From contig JALSJN010000076.1 in the NCBI GenBank assembly GCA_026989335.1, positions 1 to 45,469 on the forward strand: 45,469 nt of DNA, written 5' to 3'. The notes below the pieces were generated by a model. The model saw only the letters and a list, made by a program, of their open reading frames with translations, was not told the DNA's origin and did no database searches. Below are positions 17,881 through 25,427 of the stretch, one piece after another (position 1 is the stretch's first letter; every line of letters starts with the position of its first letter). The DNA is from Thiotrichaceae bacterium. GTDB lineage: Bacteria; Pseudomonadota; Gammaproteobacteria; Thiotrichales; Thiotrichaceae. Position numbers and translations under genes: made by a program.

Positions 17881-18900
17881 ATGAAAAATATTTTAGTTAC
17901 CGGTGGGGCAGGTTATATCGGTTCACATACCTGTATTGAACTTTTAAAAGCAGGGTATACCCCCATTGTTTATGACAACCTTTGTAATAGCTCAACGGTT
18001 TCATTAGATCGTGTTAAAGAAATTACAGGTGAAACCATTACGTTTATTGAAGGTGATGTACGTGATTCAAAAGGGTTAGATCAAGTATTTCAAGATCATG
18101 AGATTTATGGCGTTATTCACTTTGCAGGTTTAAAAGCTGTGGGTGAGTCGGTCGAAAAACCAATCATGTATTATGATACTAACATTGCTGGTAGCGTTTG
18201 TTTATTTGATTCAATGAACCGTAATGATGTAAAACGAATTATTTTTAGCTCTTCGGCAACGGTTTATGGTGATCCTGCAACGGTTCCTATCAAGGAAGAC
18301 TTCCCCGTTAGCGCAACCAATGCTTATGGTCGATCTAAACTGCATATTGAAGAAATTTTAAGTGATATTTACGTTTCAGATGATAGTTGGAATATTGCGT
18401 TATTGCGCTACTTTAATCCAGTTGGCGCACATATCAGTGGTCTGATTGGTGAAGATCCAAATGATATTCCAAATAACTTGATGCCTTATATTTCACAGGT
18501 TGCGGTAGGTCGTCTAGAAAAATTGTCTGTGTTTGGTGGTGATTACCCAACGCCAGATGGTACAGGCGTACGTGATTATATACATGTGGTTGACCTTGCT
18601 AAAGGCCATGTAAAGGCACTGCAAGCCTTTGAAAATGATAAAGTTGATGATTTATACACGGTTAACTTAGGTACAGGAATAGGGTATTCTGTACTGGATA
18701 TGGTGAAATCATTCTCAGAAGCATCCGGTAAAGAAGTAGCTTATCAGATTGTAGATCGTCGTCCTGGTGATATCGCTTGTTGCTATGCTGACCCAGCAAT
18801 GGCAAAAGAGCTATTGGGCTGGGAAGCTGAAAATGGGATACAAGAAATGTGTGATGATACTTGGCGTTGGCAAAGTAATAATCCACAAGGTTATAAATAG
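17881..18900 (+). CDS. galE: UDP-glucose 4-epimerase
   Basis: 339 residues (E. coli 338). An SDR-family Rossmann enzyme interconverting UDP-glucose and UDP-galactose for polysaccharide synthesis. NAD-binding [11 protein letters not shown] lies at 7-17, the catalytic Ser/Thr in FSSSATVYG and the YxxxK pair in [20 protein letters not shown] and [17 protein letters not shown] are typical GalE segments. It is followed after 17 bp by a polysaccharide export lipoprotein, suggesting use in exopolysaccharide or LPS sugar supply. Confidence 0.96.
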   Translation: MKNILVTGGAGYIGSHTCIELLKAGYTPIVYDNLCNSSTVSLDRVKEITGETITFIEGDVRDSKGLDQVFQDHEIYGVIHFAGLKAVGESVEKPIMYYDTNIAGSVCLFDSMNRNDVKRIIFSSSATVYGDPATVPIKEDFPVSATNAYGRSKLHIEEILSDIYVSDDSWNIALLRYFNPVGAHISGLIGEDPNDIPNNLMPYISQVAVGRLEKLSVFGGDYPTPDGTGVRDYIHVVDLAKGHVKALQAFENDKVDDLYTVNLGTGIGYSVLDMVKSFSEASGKEVAYQIVDRRPGDIACCYADPAMAKELLGWEAENGIQEMCDDTWRWQSNNPQGYK

Positions 18901-18917
18901 TTAAAACTGAGGTTAAT

Positions 18918-19667
18918 ATGAAAAGACAATCTAGTGTAATACTAATGACAACGGTAGTATCACTGTCATTGCTAAGTGCTTGTTCACGAAGCAAACCTGC
19001 AACAGCGGCAGAAACCGCAGCAGCAGCACGATCAGTTGCGGTACTTAATAATACGTCAGTTACAGGTGCACCTCGTTATAATTCAAGGGCTGCTAGAGTC
19101 ATACCTACAGCAACTTCAAATGTTATTACGGCTAATGATAAGTTGGATATCAATGTGTTTAAAGTCGCTGATTTATCGGCAAAATCTTTAATTGTTGAAA
19201 GTAGCGGCTTAATTTCAATGCCCTTGATTGGCTCTGTAAAAGTAGCGGGTTTAAGTATCACTCAAGCTGAAAATACGATTACCCAACGTTTAAAAAAATA
19301 TATGCAAGATCCTAAAGTGAGTATTACACGAACGAATAAAGCGGTTGAGAATCGAGTAACGGTTGAAGGAGAAGTGAAAGCACCGGGAGTGTTTCCAATT
19401 AAAGGAAATTTAAGTTTCTTGCAAGCGATTGCAATGGCGCAAGGCTTATCAAACGTTGCTGAATCACGCAATGTTTTGTTTTTCCGCGATGGAAAACGTC
19501 ATAGTGTTAATTTAGATTTAGTTCGATTAGGTAAAATTGCTGATCCAATCCTACGTGGCGATGACAGAATTATTGTGTTGAAGAATGCATCAAAAGTGCG
19601 CGAGAGAAAAGTCATAGACTATTTACCTGCAGTTACCGCACCTATTTCCATATTACGCGGATTTTAA
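18918..19667 (+). CDS. Wza-like polysaccharide export lipoprotein
   Basis: 249 residues. The signal peptide has a lipobox LLSAC (C22). After an Ala-rich linker, the Poly_export domain runs from about 72 (ITANDKLDINVFKVADLSAKSLIVESSGLISMPLIGSVKVAGLSITQAENTI) to 140. An SLBB-like beta-grasp domain follows (ENRVTVEGEVKAPGVFPIKGNLSFLQAIAMAQGL). Family members form or cap outer-membrane exits for capsule or exopolysaccharide. No Wzc, polymerase or glycosyltransferase genes are adjacent; only galE accompanies it. A terminator follows. Confidence 0.88.
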   Translation: MKRQSSVILMTTVVSLSLLSACSRSKPATAAETAAAARSVAVLNNTSVTGAPRYNSRAARVIPTATSNVITANDKLDINVFKVADLSAKSLIVESSGLISMPLIGSVKVAGLSITQAENTITQRLKKYMQDPKVSITRTNKAVENRVTVEGEVKAPGVFPIKGNLSFLQAIAMAQGLSNVAESRNVLFFRDGKRHSVNLDLVRLGKIADPILRGDDRIIVLKNASKVRERKVIDYLPAVTAPISILRGF

Positions 19668-19691
19668 TTACCTACAAGCTTGAGTAGCTGT

Positions 19692-19725
19692 AAAAAAGCC
19701 TTGATACGATATCAGGGCTTTTTTT
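19692..19725 (+). terminator. Rho-independent terminator after the Wza-like gene
   Basis: AAAAAGCC-TTGAT pairs with ATCA-GGGCTTTTT around a 3-5 nt loop and runs into a 7-T tract (19719-19725). It ends the galE-export lipoprotein unit. Confidence 0.88.
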
Positions 19726-19788
19726 ATTATCGTAAATACGCGCGCGTTATCTGTTATTATTTTTAAAATTACTAAATGGAAGTTTAAA

Positions 19789-20361
19789 ATGCCAAGAGCC
19801 AATGATTTAAAGCGTGGGATGATTATAGATTTTGATGGTGTGCCCCATGCCGTTAAAACAGTTGATTGCAAAAGCCCTTCATCACGCGGTGCATCCACTT
19901 ATTATAAAATTCGTTATACGAATTTACAAACTGGCCAAAAGCGTGATGAGTCACATAAAGCCGAAGAAATGCTCAAAGAAGCAGATTGCCAGCGCGTCAA
20001 AGTCTCATTCTCTTATATTGATGGGGATAGCTATGTCTTTATGGATAATGATGATTATTCGCAACATAGCTTAAATACGGATGATCTAGGTGAGCAAGTG
20101 GGTTATATCACCGAAGGTATTGAAGAAATTACCGCGTTATTACTTGAAGGTAATATTATCGGTATTGAGCTTCCATCAACAGTTTCACTTGAAGTCACTG
20201 AAACAGCGCCTCGCTTAAAAGGTGCCAGCGCAACAAATCGTGATAAGCCAGCCATTCTATCAACGGGAATAACAGTACAAGTTCCAGAATACCTAGAAAC
20301 CGGTGAAATAATCAAGGTGCACACAATAACAGGTAAATTTATATCAAGAGATAATGATTAG
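19789..20361 (+). CDS. yeiP: Elongation factor P-like protein EfpL (YeiP)
   Basis: 190 residues, the same length as E. coli YeiP. It begins MPRANDLKRGMIIDFDGVPHAVK (KOW domain) and has the tip loop SPSSRGAST with Arg33 where EF-P carries its modified Lys or Arg. Two OB domains follow, ending ATLSTG-like ILSTGITVQVPEYLETGEIIKVHT. EF-P-like proteins relieve ribosome stalling at polyproline and related motifs. YeiP/EfpL is distinguished from EF-P by the loop sequence and by NKPA-like NRDKPAILSTG. Single gene behind its own promoter region. Confidence 0.93.
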   Translation: MPRANDLKRGMIIDFDGVPHAVKTVDCKSPSSRGASTYYKIRYTNLQTGQKRDESHKAEEMLKEADCQRVKVSFSYIDGDSYVFMDNDDYSQHSLNTDDLGEQVGYITEGIEEITALLLEGNIIGIELPSTVSLEVTETAPRLKGASATNRDKPAILSTGITVQVPEYLETGEIIKVHTITGKFISRDND

Positions 20362-20369
20362 TTCTTAGT

Positions 20370-20780
20370 TTACATTGTTTTGTTTTTAGGAATATCGCCA
20401 ATCTTTTTTGATAACATTAACACTAAATTTTCTTGTTCATTAATCAACGATGAGAAGTCTTTAATGCTTTCTTCGCAAGGTATTAAATCTTGCCCAATAT
20501 CAATTAAAGCAAACTCTCTTAACTCTTCGACTTGAAACAAAGCTTCTTCGATTGCTGCAGGAGTCATCATGTAACAGTGTTGTAAAAAGAAAATACGAAT
20601 CATTGTATCAGCGGGTATAACCAAGTTACGGCCAGCTTCTGATGATAAGTAATGTGGTTCCACAAGTTCGGTAAGTTCGCCCCAGGCAACAGACCTTTCC
20701 ATTTCGCGCAACTGCTTAAAACGAAACCTGCTTTCAACTAAGGCTTCAGACATGTGTGTCATGATTGTTGAATATAGCAT
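20370..20780 (-). pseudogene. IS5-type transposase remnant (N-terminal domain only)
   Basis: 136 residues matching only the N-terminal DUF772-like helical domain of IS5-family transposases: FRFKQLREMERSVAWGELTELVEPHY, then IPADTMIRIFFLQHCYMMTPAAIEEALFQVEELREFA and a degenerate CEESIKDFSSLINEQ. The DDE catalytic domain is absent, and the reading frame stops just after the efpL stop on the other strand. No terminal inverted repeats were found beside it. It is most likely a decayed insertion. An N-terminal fragment kept as a DNA-binding or inhibitor protein is possible but unsupported. A C9 run (20787-20795) lies just upstream of its first ATG. Confidence 0.7.
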
Positions 20781-20887
20781 TCTATACCCCCCCCCTTCAT
20801 TAATAATTAAGGTAAGTATAAAATTAGGGCTAATGAATTCTAAGTCACAATTTGAAAGTTACCGTAACTTTAAGCCTTATAAAGGTA

Positions 20888-21493
20888 TTACTGAATATAA
20901 GTACCAAATTTCACAAAGCGTTTATACCAGTAAGAGGAATCCATACTGGCTACCGTTACGGTTTTGCCACTTGAAGGGGCATGAATAAACTTTCTATCAC
21001 CAATATACATACCGACATGATTGGTTTTACGGTTTATTTTAAAAAATAACATATCACCAGGTTGTAGTTGGTTGTAGTCTATCGTGCGGCTATTATCTCG
21101 TTGCAGAGCAGTCGTTCTGGGGATTTTAAGCCCTGCATTTTTGTGAATATAACTCATTAGTCCACTGCAATCAAATCCGTCTTGAGGGCTATTTCCCCCC
21201 CATTTATAGGGGGTGCCTAGCGTGCCTTTTATAATTCCAACCATTTGATTTCTTGCAGGAGCAGGGCTGTTTAATGGAAGCTTCGTTTGTGGTGGGAGCG
21301 ATTGACTGGTCACTGCGGTATTGTCTTGTTGTTGCGTGACTTGGGGTGGGTACTGAGTTTGCTTTTGGGGCTGTGGCGTGCGATAAGCATAAGATTTAGT
21401 GCGTTGATCAGAGCCATTCCTTTGGGGCTGAGAACACCCGCTGATAAAGAGTATTATACTTGACAATATTGTTAATGTTATTGCTTTTATCAT
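20888..21493 (-). CDS. NlpC/P60 family cell-wall peptidase lipoprotein
   Basis: 201 residues. The signal peptide has lipobox FISGC (C20), then a Gln/Pro-rich linker (about 25-80). The NlpC/P60 domain carries catalytic Cys108 in GFDCSGLMSY, His158 in NHVGMYIG and a third polar residue His170 in FIHAPSSGK. Family enzymes cut gamma-D-Glu-meso-Dap bonds in peptidoglycan peptides, similar to Spr/MepS and NlpC of E. coli. It is divergent from mrcB, with a MITE-like element between the two. Confidence 0.92.
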   Translation of the reverse strand: MIKAITLTILSSIILFISGCSQPQRNGSDQRTKSYAYRTPQPQKQTQYPPQVTQQQDNTAVTSQSLPPQTKLPLNSPAPARNQMVGIIKGTLGTPYKWGGNSPQDGFDCSGLMSYIHKNAGLKIPRTTALQRDNSRTIDYNQLQPGDMLFFKINRKTNHVGMYIGDRKFIHAPSSGKTVTVASMDSSYWYKRFVKFGTYIQ

Positions 21494-21911
21494 TTTCTTA
21501 GCTCATTGTTTTATAAGTTTTATTACATGTTATTAGTGAGATTTTTTCGTAACATAGTTCAATTAAATACGTGTGTAATGTTACTATACGATCATCATAG
21601 TTACTGCTAACTGAATAAAGCATGATTAATGATTTTATTTGAGACCTTTGCACGAGTCGGTGGCGAAAGGAAAATCGAATGAAATTCCACTGATTGAGGC
21701 GGAAAACTTGCTAATAACACGTTATTAGCAAGTTTTTCAACGAAAAGCAGTGGAATTTCAGCTGTTTTACTCGTCATCCTATTCGTGCAAAGGTCTCTAT
21801 TTGTATAATATTTTCACAGTTTATTCTTAGATATTGTAGAATTACGCTGTTACCAGCTCATAGTGCGAATAATAATGCTGGTGTCGAATTATTAAGTCCT
21901 TAAAAAGGGTA
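21494..21911. other. 418-bp intergenic region between the NlpC/P60 gene and mrcB
   Basis: No gene is visible. The region holds AT-rich DNA upstream of the divergent NlpC/P60 gene, the 157-bp palindromic element (separate entry), and a TATAAT at 21804-21809, six bases beyond the element end, which could be the mrcB -10 box. Its -35 position (about 21782-21787, TTCGTG) would fall inside the element's right terminal repeat. Confidence 0.6.
21641..21797. mobile_element. 157-bp MITE-like palindromic element
   Basis: Perfect 15-bp terminal inverted repeats GAGACCTTTGCACGA (21641-21655) and its complement (21783-21797). It is flanked by a TATTT direct repeat (21636-21640 and 21798-21802), consistent with target duplication. 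Inside is a second inverted pair, GAAATTCCACTG (21681-21692) with CAGTGGAATTTC (21748-21759). A central 16-bp stem, AAAACTTGCTAATAAC (21703-21718) with its complement (21721-21736), has a 2-nt loop. There is no coding capacity. The ends resemble those I recall for IS5-family elements, so mobilisation by an IS5-type transposase is inferred. Confidence 0.8.
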
Positions 21912-24614
21912 ATGGGGTATTTTTTGTCAGACCAAAAAGATCAGTCACAATTAGATGCAGATGATATTGTCACTGAAGGCTCTTCTGAATCAGTGTCGAA
22001 GAAGGAATTGGATGCACTTAATGATGGTCATGTAGAGCTTATCACTGCTAATAAACCAGATTCTTCACTGACTGAAAGTCATAGAGATGTTACTGTCGGA
22101 GATAACGAAAAAATTAGTAACAAGTCTACGATCACTTCGGCCAAAAACGTTGGAATGGTATCAACTATGCTTGGTGGCTTATGGCGTATTACGCGTATTC
22201 TAATTTTAGTGGGTATAGTCGTAGGTTCATTATTTGCTGCTGTTTATGTTTTACAACAAGATGAAGTCGTTCGTAAACAGTTTGAAGGAAAACGTTGGGC
22301 TTTGCCAGCGCGTGTTTTTGCTCGGCCACTAGAATTGTATGAAGGTCAAATTTTAAAACCAGACGACTTACACAAAGAATTACAATTACTGAACTATAGT
22401 TATGTCACCCATGTGATGGGCACAGGTCAGTTTAAACGTGAAAAAAACACGTTTTATGTACAAACCCGAGGCTTTAAATTTGCAGAAGATCAAGAAATAT
22501 CGCGTCGTATTAGGATTGAGCTAAAAAAAGATAAAATAGTTAGCTTATCAAATACAGAGAGTAATGAACCGCTAACATTAATGCGTCTTGAGCCTGTTTT
22601 GATAGGCAACTTTTACCCGCACCATAATGAAGATCGCGTGCTAGTTAGGCTTAACGAGAAAACAGAGTTACTTGAAAAAGGCTTGGTTGCAGTAGAAGAC
22701 AGACATTTCTATGAGCATTTTGGCATAAATCCAAAGTCTATCATGCGAGCTGTAATGGCAAATGCAAAAGCAGGTCGTAAAGTGCAAGGTGGGAGTACTT
22801 TAACCCAGCAATTGGTTAAAAACTTCTACTTATCGAATGAAAGGAGTTATAAACGAAAAATTAATGAAGCGACAATGGCAATGCTACTTGAAGTTCATTA
22901 TTCAAAAAAAGAAATTCTTGAAGCGTATGTGAATGAAATTTATCTAGGTCAAAATAAACAGCGTTCTGTACATGGTTTTGGTTTAGCCTCGCAATTTTAC
23001 TTCAACAAACCGATTAATGAGTTACGGCCAGAGCAAATTGCTTTATTAATTGGTATGGCTAAGGGTGCCTCGTATTATAACCCTAGACGCAGGCCTGAAA
23101 GAGCCCTTAAAAGAAGAAACTTAGTATTAGATATCATGGCTAATGAGGGAGTTTTAGGTCACAAGCTATCGGCAGAATTGAAAGCGCGTCCTTTAGGTGT
23201 AACGAAGGTAGCGCCACCCAGTGTAAGTCCTTTTCCATCTTACTTAGAATTAGTACGTCAACAATTACAACGTGACTATAAAGAAGAAGACTTGCGCTCC
23301 GAAGGTTTATTAATATTTACATCAATGGACCCCATTGTTCAGCTACAAGCCGAAAGTGTACTAACAAAACGAATTGCCAAACTAGAAAAAACCAGCAAAA
23401 TGGAAATAAACAAACTGGATGGTGCGTTAGTTGTTAGCAGTGTGCAAGGTGCTGAAATTTTAGCATTAGTGGGTGGAAGAAATGCACGCTTTCAAGGCTA
23501 TAACCGTGCTCTGAGTGCATCACGTCAGATAGGCTCTTTAATCAAACCTGTCGTTTACCTCTCGGCTTTAGAAGGTGGTCAGTATACGATGGGAAGCTCT
23601 ATCGACAGCGGTCCTGTAACGGTGCGTTTATCAAAAACAAAAATCTGGAAACCCAAAAATTACAGTGAGAAAACTGAAGGCATGATGTCTTTTGAGCGAG
23701 CGTTAGTTCATTCGGTTAATACACCTACTGTGCGTATTGGGATAACATCGGGTTTAGAAAATGTAATTACTACATTACATAAATTGGGCTTGAACAAAGC
23801 GGTTGTCGCGAATCCTTCTTTGTTGCTAGGCGCATTACAGCTAACGCCTATAGAAGTACATCAAGTCTACCAAACATTGGCATCAAGCGGGACTTATACA
23901 CCATTAAAAGCAATACGCAGTGTGATGAACTCATACGGTAAAACGCTTAAACGCTATCCACTGCAAGTTAAACAAGTCGTCCCCGAAGAGTTGGTTTATT
24001 TACTAACTCACGCAATGAATGAAATTACTAAAAGTGGTACAGCGCGTTATTTAAGTGCGATTTTACCTAAGTGGAAAAACTCTGCTGGTAAAACGGGTAC
24101 CACAAATAAGAATGTAGATAGTTGGTATTCTGGTTTTACAGGGCAACATGTAGTTACCGCTTGGGTAGGAAGGGATGATAATAAACCGACTGAATTTACA
24201 GGTTCTGATGGTGCTTTGCGTGTTTGGGGAGATTTTATGAAAGGTATTCATACCAAGCCCTTTAAGCCCAAAAAGCCACGCACTATTAAGTACTATAAAT
24301 TAGACCGTGATACTGGCTTTTTATATAATGCGAGTTGCGGGAAGCCTGAAACCTTGCCTTTTATTGTAGGCACAGAGCCTAGCAAGGTCAATAAATGTTT
24401 GGCACCTGAAGCTGAAATATATTATCAGTCTGATGCACCTACATGGTCTGATGTTGCCACTCAAAAGGCTTTGGGGCAACTGATCCCAAAGGGAAAAGAA
24501 GGTGCTAATGCAAAAATATGGAATAAAGATAAAAAGCTTACTGCACCCGCTAAAAAGCAAGCACCAGCTACAAAAGACAATACCTCATGGATCGGTGATC
24601 TACTAAGGCGATGA
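21912..24614 (+). CDS. mrcB: Bifunctional class A penicillin-binding protein 1B
   Basis: 900 residues. A cytoplasmic tail (1-90, acidic and Ser-rich), one TM helix (~94-115) and a UB2H-like region (~125-215) precede the GT51 glycosyltransferase domain with catalytic Glu262 in EDRHFYEHFG and QGGSTLTQQL. The transpeptidase domain has Ser542 in SLIK (542-545), SVN at 601-603 and KTG at 727-729. It polymerises and crosslinks peptidoglycan at the inner membrane. The UB2H region and order mark it as PBP1b rather than PBP1a. The C-terminal ~60 residues are Lys/Ala-rich. A TPR lipoprotein gene follows after 22 bp. Confidence 0.95.
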   Translation: MGYFLSDQKDQSQLDADDIVTEGSSESVSKKELDALNDGHVELITANKPDSSLTESHRDVTVGDNEKISNKSTITSAKNVGMVSTMLGGLWRITRILILVGIVVGSLFAAVYVLQQDEVVRKQFEGKRWALPARVFARPLELYEGQILKPDDLHKELQLLNYSYVTHVMGTGQFKREKNTFYVQTRGFKFAEDQEISRRIRIELKKDKIVSLSNTESNEPLTLMRLEPVLIGNFYPHHNEDRVLVRLNEKTELLEKGLVAVEDRHFYEHFGINPKSIMRAVMANAKAGRKVQGGSTLTQQLVKNFYLSNERSYKRKINEATMAMLLEVHYSKKEILEAYVNEIYLGQNKQRSVHGFGLASQFYFNKPINELRPEQIALLIGMAKGASYYNPRRRPERALKRRNLVLDIMANEGVLGHKLSAELKARPLGVTKVAPPSVSPFPSYLELVRQQLQRDYKEEDLRSEGLLIFTSMDPIVQLQAESVLTKRIAKLEKTSKMEINKLDGALVVSSVQGAEILALVGGRNARFQGYNRALSASRQIGSLIKPVVYLSALEGGQYTMGSSIDSGPVTVRLSKTKIWKPKNYSEKTEGMMSFERALVHSVNTPTVRIGITSGLENVITTLHKLGLNKAVVANPSLLLGALQLTPIEVHQVYQTLASSGTYTPLKAIRSVMNSYGKTLKRYPLQVKQVVPEELVYLLTHAMNEITKSGTARYLSAILPKWKNSAGKTGTTNKNVDSWYSGFTGQHVVTAWVGRDDNKPTEFTGSDGALRVWGDFMKGIHTKPFKPKKPRTIKYYKLDRDTGFLYNASCGKPETLPFIVGTEPSKVNKCLAPEAEIYYQSDAPTWSDVATQKALGQLIPKGKEGANAKIWNKDKKLTAPAKKQAPATKDNTSWIGDLLRR

Positions 24615-24636
24615 AAGTTGATAAGAGTTAAAAGTG

Positions 24637-25368
24637 ATGAAATATAATGTTTTAGTTCGGTTAGGTTGGCTAAGTTTTCTACTAATTTTAGGTGGCTGTT
24701 CGATTGCTGGTTCGGATAAAACGTTAAACCCGCAAACGTCAAACTCGGTATTAGTGCCAAGCCGCGCCGTTATACATTCGCGACCTATTATTATTGCAAG
24801 CGTTACCAAAGCTCCTCCCCACAGAAAGCCTATTAGGATTGTAAAGCCCTATAAACCCGAAGTGAAACGATACAGGGAATCACAGCCAGTTGTTCAGGTC
24901 TTAACAGATAAAGAACAAGCCGCCTTTGACAAAGCGATGATTCAGCTTGAAAAAAAACGGCGAGAGGTTGACGACCCTTATGCTTCGATTCCTGATAATA
25001 GTTCTAGCTCGAGCCAAGCTCAGACTAGAAAACCAATAGCACAAAGAAAATCATCAGCAGTAAGTTCTTTAATACTTCAAGCACATGCTGAAATGATGGT
25101 TGGAAAGTACTTAACGGCTGAGAGTAAAATAGAGCGCGGCTTACGGATAGAGCCAGAAAATCCTAAGCTATGGAGTTTGTTAGCAAAAACACACTATGGG
25201 CAATCTAATTACTCACAAGCAATTAATATGTCTAGAAAAGCGATTCAATTTAGCCGGGATGATGATTTAACAGCAAAAAGCTGGCGCTTAATAAAGAAAG
25301 CTGGTGAGAAGTCTGGTGATACTTTTGCGATTAAAGATGCCAACAATTATATCAAAATGAATCCTTAA
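24637..25368 (+). CDS. lpoP: TPR lipoprotein, LpoP-like PBP1b activator
   Basis: 243 residues from the ATG at 24637; a GTG directly before it is also possible. Lipobox ILGGC (C21). A long Pro/Lys/Ser-rich linker (about 25-140) ends in a C-terminal TPR module (LILQAHAEMMVGKYLTAESKIERGLRIEPENPKLWSLLAKTHYGQSNYSQAINMSRKAIQFS). In Pseudomonas the TPR lipoprotein LpoP, encoded beside the PBP1b gene, activates PBP1b from the outer membrane. The same architecture and adjacency here support that role; sequence identity was not tested. Confidence 0.75.
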   Translation: MKYNVLVRLGWLSFLLILGGCSIAGSDKTLNPQTSNSVLVPSRAVIHSRPIIIASVTKAPPHRKPIRIVKPYKPEVKRYRESQPVVQVLTDKEQAAFDKAMIQLEKKRREVDDPYASIPDNSSSSSQAQTRKPIAQRKSSAVSSLILQAHAEMMVGKYLTAESKIERGLRIEPENPKLWSLLAKTHYGQSNYSQAINMSRKAIQFSRDDDLTAKSWRLIKKAGEKSGDTFAIKDANNYIKMNP

Positions 25369-25427
25369 CATCTTTATCATCGGTATTTAATCAGCAAACT
25401 TTTTAGTATTCACTTACAATCACGGCA

